Below, piece by piece: positions 55,713-64,000 of a DNA stretch of 64,000 bases. Below the pieces are notes generated by a model. It searched no databases and had not been told where the DNA came from. It worked only from the letters and a program-made list of their open reading frames with translations. The position numbers and the translations under genes are program-made. The stretch is taken from positions 62,001 through 126,000 of the forward strand of contig NZ_FWYE01000001.1 in NCBI RefSeq assembly GCF_900176435.1, written 5' to 3'. Within the stretch, counting starts at the first letter, position 1. Each line of letters begins with the position of its first letter. The DNA is from Picrophilus oshimae DSM 9789. GTDB taxonomy: Archaea; Thermoplasmatota; Thermoplasmata; Thermoplasmatales; Thermoplasmataceae.

Positions 55713-56782
55713 AAATGGAACCACGATTTCTTCTTTTCATTTCTAAATTCTTCTAATAGTTCCTTCTGCCTTGATGTTAAATGCTTTGGAACCTCAATTT
55801 TTATTATTACATTAAGATCTCCTGAGCCATGTCCGTTTATTCTTGGCATGCCGGCACCCTTTATCTTAAGGATCTCACCTGGCTGGGTTCCTGCAGGAAT
55901 CTTGAGATTGTAGCTTTCCCTAAATAATTTTATTTCCTCCTCACCGCCAAGTGCGGCCTCAGGAAAATCAATTGTGTGCTCAACGTATATGTCCTGGCCG
56001 GATCTTCTTATGCCAGGCGGATTATTTACAATAAGTACTATGTATAGATCGCCTGTAACACCACCATAGGAGTTGCCCATGTTCTTTAGCCTGAGCTTAA
56101 GGTTTGTATCCGCGCCTTTTGGTATGTTAACAGAGATATCCTCGTTCTTTGATACTGTACCTGTTCCATGACAGACGGTGCATGGCTTTTGCGGTATCTT
56201 TCCGCGTCCATTACATGTTCTGCACTCTGTTACTGTAACCATTCTGAAAAATCCCTGACCCCTGGTAATCCTCTCCTGTCCGGAGCCGTGACATGTCGGG
56301 CATGTGATAAGAACCTTGTTCTCTGCACCTGTACCAGAGCAGTGCTCGCACATTGCATTTCTTCTATATTTTACGTTTTTGGATGCACCGTAGTATGCAT
56401 CCTCAAGAGATATATTAACCCTTAAATATATGTCAAGATCTGGCTGGTTTGTATAACCGCCGAAGAATGTATCACCGAAATTGCCACCAAAAAATTGGTT
56501 GAATATATCATTTATATCATCGAAATGCGTGAAATCCTGCCAGTTGAATCCTGAACCGGCATTGAAATCCGTTGTTCCGGTTTCATCGTACTGTTTTCTC
56601 TTCTGCGGGTCTGATAGAACCTCGTAGGCCTCTGCTATCTCCTTGAACTTTTCCTCGGCCTCCTTGTTTCCAGGATTTGCATCAGGATGATATTTCTTTG
56701 CAAGCTCCCTGAAGGCTTTTTTTATATCATCCTGCGAAGCGTTTCTGTCAACGCCAAGAATGGCATAGTAATCCTTTGCCAT
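55709..56782 (-). CDS. dnaJ: Chaperone DnaJ (Hsp40)
   Basis: 357 residues, full-length type I: a J domain with the HPD motif ([10 protein letters not shown]), a short Gly/Phe region, four zinc-finger repeats ([32 protein letters not shown]) and the C-terminal substrate-binding domains. It stimulates DnaK ATP hydrolysis and delivers unfolded proteins. It follows dnaK by 8 bp in a grpE-dnaK-dnaJ operon. Confidence 0.96.
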   Translation of the reverse strand: MAKDYYAILGVDRNASQDDIKKAFRELAKKYHPDANPGNKEAEEKFKEIAEAYEVLSDPQKRKQYDETGTTDFNAGSGFNWQDFTHFDDINDIFNQFFGGNFGDTFFGGYTNQPDLDIYLRVNISLEDAYYGASKNVKYRRNAMCEHCSGTGAENKVLITCPTCHGSGQERITRGQGFFRMVTVTECRTCNGRGKIPQKPCTVCHGTGTVSKNEDISVNIPKGADTNLKLRLKNMGNSYGGVTGDLYIVLIVNNPPGIRRSGQDIYVEHTIDFPEAALGGEEEIKLFRESYNLKIPAGTQPGEILKIKGAGMPRINGHGSGDLNVIIKIEVPKHLTSRQKELLEEFRNEKKKSWFHF

Positions 56783-56790
56783 TTATCCCC

Positions 56791-58632
56791 TCATTTTGAT
56801 TCCTTGAAATCCGCATCAACGGTATCGCCATTATTATTCTGTGAGTTATTATTCTGTGAGCTGTTCTGGGATGCGCCCTGGGTTGCCTGGCTCTGGTACA
56901 TCTTTGTTCCTATTTCCTGTATCTCCTTTGTTAATTTTTCAGAGAGTTCTTTTATCTTATTTATATCCTTTGATGATATTGCATCTCTAAGATCCTTTAC
57001 AATAGATCTGACGCTTTCCTTTGATGATTCATCGATTTTATCCCCGGCATCATTTATTGTTTTCTCTGCCGTGTATGCAAGTGTCTCGGCGTTGTTTATT
57101 GTTTCTATCTCCTCCTTTGCCTTTTTGTCCTGTTCAGCGTACTGCTCGGCCTCCTTCTTCATCCTCTCAATCTCGTCCTTTGATAATTTATTCGTGGCCG
57201 TTATTGATATGCTCTGCTGCTTTCCTGTTCCAAGATCCTTTGCGGATACGTTTAATATACCGTTTGCATCTATATCGAATGTTACCTCTATCTGCGGCAC
57301 ACCCCTAGGTGCAGGCGGAATTCCATCAAGATTGAACATGCCAAGTGATACATCATCCTTTGCAAGCGGTCTTTCCCCCTGTACAACGTGAATTGTAACA
57401 GTGGTCTGCATATCAGCTGCTGTTGTAAATATCTGTGATTTTTTCGTGGGTATCGTCGTGTTGGCAGGTATCAGCGGTGTCATGACGCCGCCCAGGGTCT
57501 CTATGCCAAGTGTTAATGGTGTTACATCTAAAAGAACGATATCCTTTACCTCACCTGCAAGAACTGCTCCCTGGATGGCAGCACCCATTGCGACCGCTTC
57601 CATTGGATCAACACCGCCCTCTGCCTTTCTGCCAAAGTAATCCTCAACGTACTTTCTTACATATGGTATTCTTGTTGGACCGCCTATTAATATGATCTTA
57701 TCGATGTCGCCCTTCTTTAGCTTTGCGCCCTCAAGTGCAGTATCCAAAGGTACCTTTGATCTATCAACAATTGGCGCTATAAGCTCCTCAAACTTTGCCC
57801 TTGTTAATGTGTACTGAAGATGTTTTGGACCGTCCTGTGTTGCAGTTATGTATGGCAGGTTTATCTCTGTTTCAAGAACCGTTGAAAGCTCTATCTTTGC
57901 CTTCTCTGCAGCATCCCTCAAACGTATGTACGCGGAATGATCCTTCCTGAGATCTATGCCGTTTTCCCTCTGGAAGTTATCCGCCAGGAAGTTTACAATG
58001 GCCTCATCCATATCCGTTCCGCCGAGATGCGTATCACCGGATGTTGAAAGCACCTGGAAAACGCCCTGACCAAAGTCCATTATGGTAACATCAAGCGTTC
58101 CACCGCCAAGGTCATATATAACGATTTTTAATGACTGGTTTAATTTGTCAATACCATAGGCAAGGCATGCCGCTGTAGGCTCATTAATGATTCTTCTTAC
58201 ATTGAGGCCTGCAATTGCACCGGCATCCTTTGTTGCCTGCCTCTGGTTGTCGTTAAAGTATGCAGGCACCGTAATCACAGCATCTGTTACTGGTTCCCCG
58301 AGAAATGCCTCTGCATCACGCTTTATTTTCTGCAGTATAAAAGCTGAGATCTGCTGCGGTGTGTACTCCTTTCCAAAGATTTTGTATTTATAATCCGTGC
58401 CCATCTTCCTCTTTGCGGCATATACTGTACCCTCGGGGTTTAACAGGGCCTGCCTTCTTGCAGGTTCACCAACAAGCAGCTGACCATCCTTTGTAAAGGC
58501 AACATAGCTTGGAAATGCCTTACCGCCAAGTGAAACGCCCTCGGCTGCCGGAATAACAGTTGGCTTTCCTGATATTACAACCGCGGCAGCTGAGTTGCTT
58601 GTTCCCAAATCAATTCCTATTATCTTGCTCAT
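56791..58632 (-). CDS. dnaK: Chaperone DnaK (Hsp70)
   Basis: About 613 residues from [16 protein letters not shown]. The ATPase domain shows [24 protein letters not shown] and [14 protein letters not shown]. The substrate domain follows from about 380 and includes [13 protein letters not shown]. The C-terminal tail is rich in Asn, Gln and Ser and ends acidic. The frame allows three more N-terminal codons (to 58641), but the third Met fits the family. The start lies inside the end of grpE. Confidence 0.96.
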   Translation of the reverse strand: MSKIIGIDLGTSNSAAAVVISGKPTVIPAAEGVSLGGKAFPSYVAFTKDGQLLVGEPARRQALLNPEGTVYAAKRKMGTDYKYKIFGKEYTPQQISAFILQKIKRDAEAFLGEPVTDAVITVPAYFNDNQRQATKDAGAIAGLNVRRIINEPTAACLAYGIDKLNQSLKIVIYDLGGGTLDVTIMDFGQGVFQVLSTSGDTHLGGTDMDEAIVNFLADNFQRENGIDLRKDHSAYIRLRDAAEKAKIELSTVLETEINLPYITATQDGPKHLQYTLTRAKFEELIAPIVDRSKVPLDTALEGAKLKKGDIDKIILIGGPTRIPYVRKYVEDYFGRKAEGGVDPMEAVAMGAAIQGAVLAGEVKDIVLLDVTPLTLGIETLGGVMTPLIPANTTIPTKKSQIFTTAADMQTTVTIHVVQGERPLAKDDVSLGMFNLDGIPPAPRGVPQIEVTFDIDANGILNVSAKDLGTGKQQSISITATNKLSKDEIERMKKEAEQYAEQDKKAKEEIETINNAETLAYTAEKTINDAGDKIDESSKESVRSIVKDLRDAISSKDINKIKELSEKLTKEIQEIGTKMYQSQATQGASQNSSQNNNSQNNNGDTVDADFKESK

Positions 58633-59152
58633 TATTACCACCTTTTGAAACTATAACCTTCGAGGTTCTTAAAACCTCATTGTTTAATATATATCCCTTT
58701 TGAACTTCCTCAACGACGATGTCATCATCGCCTTTAACTATACCCACTACCTCATTAAGGTATGGGTCAAATTTTTTTCCACGGCTTTCAATCTCCTTTA
58801 AACCGTAGTTTGATAGTATTTTAATTAACTGTGATCTAATTGGTTTAAGCTTTTCATCGTGTAGTATTCCGGCATCAAGAGAGTCAAGTACTGGCAGCAT
58901 TGTTTTAATAAGATCTGCATTTGCATTTGCCTTTATGTTATTAATGGTCTTTTCAATGTATCTTTGATAGTTTTCCATTTCGCTTCTCTGCCTCATGTAT
59001 AGGTTCTTGTAATCCTCAAGATCGCTCATTGCCTGCTGATATTTTTTTAAGAGCTCCTCGTTTTTTTTGCGCTCCATCATCCACATTCTCTTCCTTGTTT
59101 CTATCAGGTCGTATTCCACACTGTCTATATATTTTTTGTTATAGGTCATCAT
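58610..59152 (-). CDS. grpE: Nucleotide exchange factor GrpE
   Basis: 180 residues in the GrpE layout: a long N-terminal helix/coiled coil (about 15-85), the dimer helices with [16 protein letters not shown], and a C-terminal beta domain with [17 protein letters not shown] and [12 protein letters not shown]. It releases ADP from DnaK. It heads the grpE-dnaK-dnaJ operon and overlaps dnaK by about 23 bp. No bacterial-type CIRCE repeat is seen upstream, as expected for an archaeon. Confidence 0.93.
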   Translation of the reverse strand: MMTYNKKYIDSVEYDLIETRKRMWMMERKKNEELLKKYQQAMSDLEDYKNLYMRQRSEMENYQRYIEKTINNIKANANADLIKTMLPVLDSLDAGILHDEKLKPIRSQLIKILSNYGLKEIESRGKKFDPYLNEVVGIVKGDDDIVVEEVQKGYILNNEVLRTSKVIVSKGGNNEQDNRN

Positions 59153-59198
59153 TGGTATATTTGTTCTTCTATATAAATATTTTCTATATAAACATTCC

Positions 59199-60146
59199 CT
59201 AAAACGGCTCCTTTAGGAAATGTTCATAGCCGTGTGATCTCAATTCCTCCCATGAGCCGTCCATGTTTATAATATTGGCGCCATCATAGGTCTCGCCTAT
59301 GCATGAGACATTAATATTGTTTAAAGACATTGACCTCTCAAAGGCCTCTGATGTATCATATGGAACAGAGAATAATAATTCGTAGTCGCCGCCACCTGAA
59401 AGTATTATTTCCTTTTCGTCAACGCCTGATATTTTTGATGCCTCCTTGACATACATGCTCTTTGGTATCCTTTCATAGTATATCTTAAATCCGGTTTTAT
59501 AGTCATTTCTTATCTGATAAAATGATGCGGCAAGGCCGTCGGAAAGATCCATCATAAACATTGCCCCAGACTGGCTTATTTTTATTGCCTCATTTATTCT
59601 GGGCTCGACGTTCATCATTAATGATATGCCAAGATCCCTTTTATAATTATTTTTATAAAATAAAAAGCCCGAGGATGATCTTCCTATATCGTTTGTAACA
59701 TAGACCTTTTGGCCTGGTTTTATATCACTCCTGCGTCTTACAAGGGATCTCTCCTGGATGCCGATGATTGTACCTGATACCGTGAAATCCTCACCCTCCT
59801 TTGTATCACCCCCGAGGATCTTTGCATTAAATCTATTCATCTGCTTTTTTATACCGTCATGGAAGGCCTTTAAATCTCTTATGTCAAGATCCGGGTTTAC
59901 GGAATATGATACCATTATGCCAATGGGCCTTCCGGCCATGGCGGCTATATCGCTCAGATTTATTGTTGCAAAGAACTTTCCTGCAAGATCATACGATGCA
60001 CCATCCGGTATGTGCGTCTTCCTTGTTATAAGATCTGATGATATTAAATAATAACTGTTACCGGATTCTATTAATGAGCAGTCGTCCCCGGGTTCAGGTT
60101 CAAGCTCTTTTATGATAAGCCTCTCACCAAGCTCGCTGAGCTTCAT
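59199..60146 (-). CDS. thiL: Thiamine-monophosphate kinase
   Basis: A 315-residue PurM/ThiL fold. It has the N-terminal LGERLIIKEL and EPGDDCSLIE, then ATINLSDIAAMAGRPIGIM, GGDTKEGEDFTVSGTIIG, the kinase motif MDLSDGLAAS, and SGGGDYELLFS. It phosphorylates thiamine monophosphate to the active cofactor, used by 2-oxoacid oxidoreductases and transketolase. It lies 46 bp upstream of grpE on the same strand. Confidence 0.94.
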   Translation of the reverse strand: MKLSELGERLIIKELEPEPGDDCSLIESGNSYYLISSDLITRKTHIPDGASYDLAGKFFATINLSDIAAMAGRPIGIMVSYSVNPDLDIRDLKAFHDGIKKQMNRFNAKILGGDTKEGEDFTVSGTIIGIQERSLVRRRSDIKPGQKVYVTNDIGRSSSGFLFYKNNYKRDLGISLMMNVEPRINEAIKISQSGAMFMMDLSDGLAASFYQIRNDYKTGFKIYYERIPKSMYVKEASKISGVDEKEIILSGGGDYELLFSVPYDTSEAFERSMSLNNINVSCIGETYDGANIINMDGSWEELRSHGYEHFLKEPF

Positions 60147-60234
60147 TGTTGTGTATAAAATAAAAGGATAAAAACATCTTTAAAAATATTTTTATCATCA
60201 ATGCATAAAAAAAGTGATTAATGACCAATTAAAT

Positions 60235-60243
60235 TTTTATATA
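60235..60243 (+). promoter_or_regulatory. TATA box of the chorismate mutase-tyrA operon
   Basis: TTTTTATAT-type element centred about 26 nt before the GTG at 60265. This spacing supports the GTG, rather than the later ATG at 60286, as a leaderless start. Confidence 0.45.
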
Positions 60244-60264
60244 TGATAGATATAATCTATCAGG

Positions 60265-60783
60265 GTGGTAGCATTTATAGACGAGATGGAGCTTCTAAGA
60301 TCAGAGATTATGAAGAATACAAGGGAGATAATAGAATTAATTGAAAAAAGAAGGGAGCTTGCCACGATGATTGGCATATCAAAGATGAGGAATCATTTAA
60401 GCCCAAGGGATTCATCAAGGGAAAATTACATAAAAAATAATTTAAAACTTGATGATTTTGGTTTATCCATTCTAAACATGATCTTTGAGTTCACAATACA
60501 TTATGAAAAAAATATTAGTTTGGATATAAACAAGGATTCAATTATAGAGGTAAACGGTGATTATGCATCAAGGATATTATCAATTGCAAAGATCATATCA
60601 AGACCGGGCCGTGAGATCTACATTGAGGATAATAATGATCTCATAGAGGAGGCCTTTTCAAAAGCATTCTGCCATGTTATTATAGGATTGCCTGATAGGG
60701 ATCATCACATTGTTAATATAAACTCAGGAATAAAAACAGAGGTAATTCTTGACAGCAAACCGGTGCTTGTAAAATGGAAATAA
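60265..60783 (+). CDS. Chorismate mutase (AroQ type) with an unexplained C-terminal domain
   Basis: 172 residues. Residues 7-90 form an AroQ-type helical chorismate mutase: MELLRSEIMKNTREIIELIE, KRRELATMIGISKMR, then SPRDSSREN. The last about 80 residues (NKDSIIEVNGDYASRILSIA onward) are mixed alpha/beta and not recognised. The start is GTG, supported by the TATA spacing. It overlaps tyrA by 10 bp, so the pair would convert chorismate to prephenate and on to the tyrosine branch. Confidence 0.85.
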   Translation: MVAFIDEMELLRSEIMKNTREIIELIEKRRELATMIGISKMRNHLSPRDSSRENYIKNNLKLDDFGLSILNMIFEFTIHYEKNISLDINKDSIIEVNGDYASRILSIAKIISRPGREIYIEDNNDLIEEAFSKAFCHVIIGLPDRDHHIVNINSGIKTEVILDSKPVLVKWK

Positions 60784-61409
60784 TAATTGGCGCCAATGGC
60801 AGGTTCGGATCGCTGCTCTGCAGTTTACTTGATGACAGGATATGCATTGATATTGATAATATAAATGAGCTTGGTGTTTACATAAAAAAGGCAGACCATG
60901 TTTTTCTTTCAGTTCCTGTTGATGCTGCATTGAATATTATTGATAGTTATGATTATAATAACTTTGTTGAGATATCTTCTGTTAAATGGCCGTTTAAAAA
61001 GTATTCCGGTAAGATTACATCAATACATCCATTATTCGGCCCGATGAGCTATAATAAAATAAATGATGTTATATTTATAAATGACATATCAAGGGATAAT
61101 TCTTTAAATGAATTAAATAAGATTTTTAAAAACTGGCATTTTATAGAGATGACATCGGATGAACACGATTTATTAATGTCTGAAATTATGGTGAAGCCAT
61201 ACATTATATCAATGATGCTTGACTGCAAATCTGATATAAAAACAGGTTCATATAAAAAGCTTTTAGAGGTCTCTGAAATAAAGAATAAAGAGAGCTGGAA
61301 GGTCTTTAATGATACGCTAATTTATAATCCTTATACAATGAATGTAATAAATGATTTAATAGAAAGATTGAATAAAACAAGGGATTTAATAGAACATAAC
61401 AGACTCTGA
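60774..61409 (+). CDS. tyrA: Prephenate dehydrogenase
   Basis: 211 residues, compact. The NAD(P) motif GANGRFG (6-12) starts a Rossmann fold; VEISSVKWPF and the prephenate-site motif SIHPLFGPMS (His85) are the TyrA hallmarks. It is shorter than most TyrA proteins (about 270-290), with a reduced C-terminal dimerisation domain. It overlaps the chorismate mutase gene at its start and the convergent radical SAM gene by 24 bp at its end. Confidence 0.87.
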   Translation: MEIIIGANGRFGSLLCSLLDDRICIDIDNINELGVYIKKADHVFLSVPVDAALNIIDSYDYNNFVEISSVKWPFKKYSGKITSIHPLFGPMSYNKINDVIFINDISRDNSLNELNKIFKNWHFIEMTSDEHDLLMSEIMVKPYIISMMLDCKSDIKTGSYKKLLEVSEIKNKESWKVFNDTLIYNPYTMNVINDLIERLNKTRDLIEHNRL

Positions 61410-62444
61410 TAGATGACTTACAAGCTTTTTGTAATCGCTTTGAAAGATCATTCTGTCCTCAAGATCGATTTCCATGTAGTATTTTGATTTATCAATTGAA
61501 TTATAGTATTCATCCAATTCATTGAAGTCCTGGTTTAATGAGGATCTTACAATTAAATCAAGAAGCTTTCCATCGAATTCATCATTATGGACGCCGCGAT
61601 CCCTGTTCCCTCCTGTTGGATATGATAAAACCTCGGTACCAGAATCCCTTGATTTTAATAATGATTCGGCCAGAGAGAAAAGCCTTGGGGGCCTGTAAAG
61701 CCCGCGTTTCCATAATGCCTCAACCATGGTATTTTTCTGTATATTCATGGGATTTATTGAAACATCGTTTGAGTACCCTGCTACCGCCCTTACAGAGGAT
61801 ATCACATCTGAAATTGCCATTTTTTCAGATATAAACGGTGGCTTTAAAATTAGATATGTTCTTAATTCAAGATTGTTCGCCCTCAAAAGTTTTGCCGCCG
61901 ATAAAAATTTATTAAAATTTGTTCCCTTGTTTACTGAATATTTTATAATGTAATCGTTTGCACTCTCAAGACCTATTGCTATTCTTAGAGGTATTTTATG
62001 TCTTTTTATATCATCCAGTGTTTCCTGTTTTATGAACTCTGTCCTTGATTCAATTAAGATTTTATCGACAGAATCCTTAAAACTTTCAAAGAAATAGTCA
62101 CGGACGTTCTTTGGTATTTCCCTTGGATCAAGAAAGCTCCCTGAGGTAAAGATCTTTAGGACTTTTGCGCCATTGAGTGATGACTTTAAAATATCTATCT
62201 GCTTAAATAGATTCTCATCTATTATACCTGATGAAACGTCATTAAAATAACCGCACATTGAGCATGAGCTGAATTTGTACCAGGCACAGCCGTTTGTTCT
62301 GAATATGCATACAACGGTCTTTTCAGGAAAACCTCTTAATCTATCAAGTTCCTTCCATATAGATACCGGCTTGTTTGGATCTTTTGAATTTTCGAATTCG
62401 GGCATGAGATTTTTAACAAACAGTGCAAGATCTCTGTTAATCAT
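61386..62444 (-). CDS. Radical SAM protein, probable archaeosine synthase component RaSEA
   Basis: 352 residues. The cluster cysteines are C53, C61 and C64 in NGCAWYKFSSCSMCGYF, a spacing and CxMCGY ending typical of the RaSEA family; LKIFTSGSFLDP and RIAIGLESANDYI follow. RaSEA with ArcS makes archaeosine (G+) at position 15 of archaeal tRNA. No arcS gene is in the window, so a related radical SAM role is possible. It diverges from an aldo/keto reductase gene. Confidence 0.78.
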   Translation of the reverse strand: MINRDLALFVKNLMPEFENSKDPNKPVSIWKELDRLRGFPEKTVVCIFRTNGCAWYKFSSCSMCGYFNDVSSGIIDENLFKQIDILKSSLNGAKVLKIFTSGSFLDPREIPKNVRDYFFESFKDSVDKILIESRTEFIKQETLDDIKRHKIPLRIAIGLESANDYIIKYSVNKGTNFNKFLSAAKLLRANNLELRTYLILKPPFISEKMAISDVISSVRAVAGYSNDVSINPMNIQKNTMVEALWKRGLYRPPRLFSLAESLLKSRDSGTEVLSYPTGGNRDRGVHNDEFDGKLLDLIVRSSLNQDFNELDEYYNSIDKSKYYMEIDLEDRMIFQSDYKKLVSHLSESVMFY

Positions 62445-62522
62445 TGATTAAATATTGATTATTGATATATTTAGTTATTTATTGATATTATAGATTAATA
62501 TAGAATAAAAAAATTCTTGTTT

Positions 62523-63485
62523 ATGGATTATGTTAATCTTGGCCACACAGATCTAAGGGTTTCAAGGCTATGCCTTGGTGGAATGTCCTTTGGCAGCTCT
62601 GAATGGATGGTTCGCGGCGGGGATGCAGATAGAATTATTAAAAAGGCAATTGATTCCGGTATAAATTTTATAGATACTGCAAATATATATTCAAATGGCG
62701 AGTCTGAAATAATCATAGGTAACACCATAAAGGATTACAGAGATGACCTTGTAATAAGCACAAAGGGCGGCGGCAAACTCTCTGATTTTTACCAGGGCTT
62801 CAACAAGAGGGTAATTAAAAGGGAAATTGATATGAGCCTGAAAAATCTAAAAACAGATTATGTTGATGTCTATTTCATGCATACAATATTTTATTCTACT
62901 GATCTAAATGATTTAATCAAAACGCTATCAGAATTAATTGATTTGAATAAAACACATTACATAGGATTAAGCAACTTTCCAGGATCATTGCTCGGTGAGT
63001 TTTATGCAATATCTGATTTGGTTTATAACTTCAGACCTGTAATAGTTCAAAACCATTACAATGCGGTATACAGGGAGGATGAGCGTGATGTTATACCGTT
63101 CTGTTATAAGCATAAAATATCATATTCGCCGTTTTCACCAATGGCCGCAGGCTTTTTATCAGGAAAGTATTCAAGACATGGAAACAATGAAACAGCGAGA
63201 ACCAGGAGCTATCCAGTCATGAAATCAAGGTATTTCAAGGATTATGACTTTGACGTTCTTGAAACCATGGAGAATATCGCAGAGGAAAAAGATGTCAAGG
63301 TATCTCAAATTGCACTGGCCTATGTAATATCAAAGAATTTTATACCCGTTATTGGTGTTACAAAACCGGAGTACCTTGATGATGATCTTGAGGCCCTTGA
63401 AATAAAGCTCAGCGATGATGACATTAAAAGAATCGAGGAAAATTATAAGCCACATAACGTTATAAATGGTACCGCTGGTTATTAA
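62523..63485 (+). CDS. Aldo/keto reductase
   Basis: 320 residues from the ATG at 62523 (a TTG two codons earlier is less likely). The tetrad is seen as Asp and Tyr in FIDTANIYSNGESE, Lys in VISTKGGG and His in FMHTIF. It also has GLSNFPG and SYSPFSPMAAGFLSGKYS, as in the YajO/Tas-like branch of the superfamily. It is a different subfamily from the reductase at 14596. The substrate is unknown. tRNA-Val follows 39 bp downstream. Confidence 0.9.
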   Translation: MDYVNLGHTDLRVSRLCLGGMSFGSSEWMVRGGDADRIIKKAIDSGINFIDTANIYSNGESEIIIGNTIKDYRDDLVISTKGGGKLSDFYQGFNKRVIKREIDMSLKNLKTDYVDVYFMHTIFYSTDLNDLIKTLSELIDLNKTHYIGLSNFPGSLLGEFYAISDLVYNFRPVIVQNHYNAVYREDERDVIPFCYKHKISYSPFSPMAAGFLSGKYSRHGNNETARTRSYPVMKSRYFKDYDFDVLETMENIAEEKDVKVSQIALAYVISKNFIPVIGVTKPEYLDDDLEALEIKLSDDDIKRIEENYKPHNVINGTAGY

Positions 63486-63493
63486 AAGTAAAA

Positions 63494-63505
63494 AATTAAA
63501 TATTA
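63494..63505 (+). promoter_or_regulatory. TATA element for tRNA-Val
   Basis: AAATTAAATATT is centred about 25 nt before the 5' end of tRNA-Val. Confidence 0.4.
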
Positions 63506-63524
63506 TCTTAAAATTAGGTGGTAA

Positions 63525-63596
<72 letters not shown>

Positions 63597-64000
63597 TTCA
63601 AAATTATAATCAGGCCCTAATTCTTGCGGATAGGTAAAGCGTTGTGTAATTGATTAAGTGTATATGAAAGAGTAATTTGTTCCTTCTCTCTAAATAAGTT
63701 CTTTCCAGAGCAGGATGACTTTTATGTCAATCTCATGAGACAGTGGCCTCTGGGCGAATGAGCATATATACTACTTGGTGATCCGACCTGTATCAATTCA
63801 AATAATACCATGAATTAATGGCCATTTTCTTCCATTTTTAATTTATTTGTTGTTATCCATACTTTTGTGTGGGCAACTTTGGACAAAATGTATACCCGGA
63901 GTGCCCAACAGACGGGCAGGTAGTGTAAACAAAGATTGTTATTGCAGAAATTTCATACATTTTATGTAAAATCCATATTATCTAAGGCTTTTTCGTTGCT
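63597..64000. other. Gene-free tail after tRNA-Val, possibly a decayed element
   Basis: 404 bp with no credible ORF and a less AT-rich, less repetitive texture than other gaps here. On the minus strand near 63870-63950 a short frame reads CPSVGHSGYTFCP, faintly like a degraded zinc ribbon. A small inverted repeat TGGGCA/TGCCCA lies at about 63872-63908. No intact insertion sequence end or duplication of the tRNA end was found. Confidence 0.4.

Noticed and set aside
56687-57391. 234-residue plus-strand ORF across dnaJ and dnaK
   Set aside because: It lies antisense to two highly conserved chaperone genes. Its Ser/Phe-rich composition is typical of an antisense frame.

Overview
The window is about 64 kb of chromosome from an archaeon, very probably a member of the Thermoplasmatales and most like Picrophilus torridus. 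The evidence is as follows: the DNA is strongly AT-rich; the information-processing genes are archaeal (Sec61-beta/SecG, Spt4, Rpo7, TFS, large RFC subunit, ribosomal proteins L15e, S24e, S27ae, S7 and S12, XPD, Lhr, Pop5); the lipid genes are archaeal (glycerol-1-phosphate dehydrogenase, isoprenyl diphosphate synthase, ferredoxin plus geranylgeranyl reductase); and there is a tricorn-interacting aminopeptidase F2/F3, characteristic of Thermoplasma and its relatives. Several promoters place the TATA box 23-28 nt before the start codon, which suggests mostly leaderless mRNAs.

Layout. 1-5.7 kb: end of endonuclease III, ferredoxin/geranylgeranyl reductase pair, SRP54, TFS, a CoA-binding protein, two tRNA-Ser genes, and an AsnRS-like asparagine synthetase divergent from an Lrp/AsnC regulator. 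5.7-11 kb: a methyltransferase, citrate synthase with a CBS protein, a flavoprotein disulfide reductase and a sequon-rich surface beta-propeller. 11-20.5 kb: tRNA-Glu, SecG, XPD helicase, an MTHFR-like protein, an aldo/keto reductase pair and a 1667-residue Lhr helicase. 20.5-28.7 kb: NOG1-like GTPase, GluRS, tRNA-Ser(UGA), L15e, an OB-fold tRNA-binding protein, RfcL, Pop5 and the compact operon rpo7-spt4-dephospho-CoA kinase-rps24e-rps27ae. 28.7-31.6 kb: a cytochrome bd-type oxidase and a 52-residue gene. 31.7-43.1 kb: the tricorn factor facing a six-gene operon smc-scpA-SHMT-like-CBS/HPF-like-tldD-tldE. 43.3-51.8 kb: a small wHTH gene, the operon UPF0179-ychF-rps12-rps7, egsA, xerA, isoprenyl diphosphate synthase, a TPR protein, an alcohol dehydrogenase and ribulose-phosphate epimerase. 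51.9-64 kb: an APC transporter, tRNA-Leu, an HTH-10 regulator behind a near-consensus DtxR/IdeR box, a helical repeat protein, grpE-dnaK-dnaJ, thiL, chorismate mutase-tyrA, a RaSEA-type radical SAM protein, an aldo/keto reductase, tRNA-Val and a gene-free tail.

Gene packing is tight. Same-strand neighbours often overlap by 1-23 bp, and six convergent pairs share one TTAA that gives a TAA stop on each strand. No CRISPR array, intact insertion sequence, rRNA gene or obvious defence island was seen. The window is mostly housekeeping, and the most interesting points are regulatory sites, small genes missed by length cut-offs and a few unusual domain combinations.
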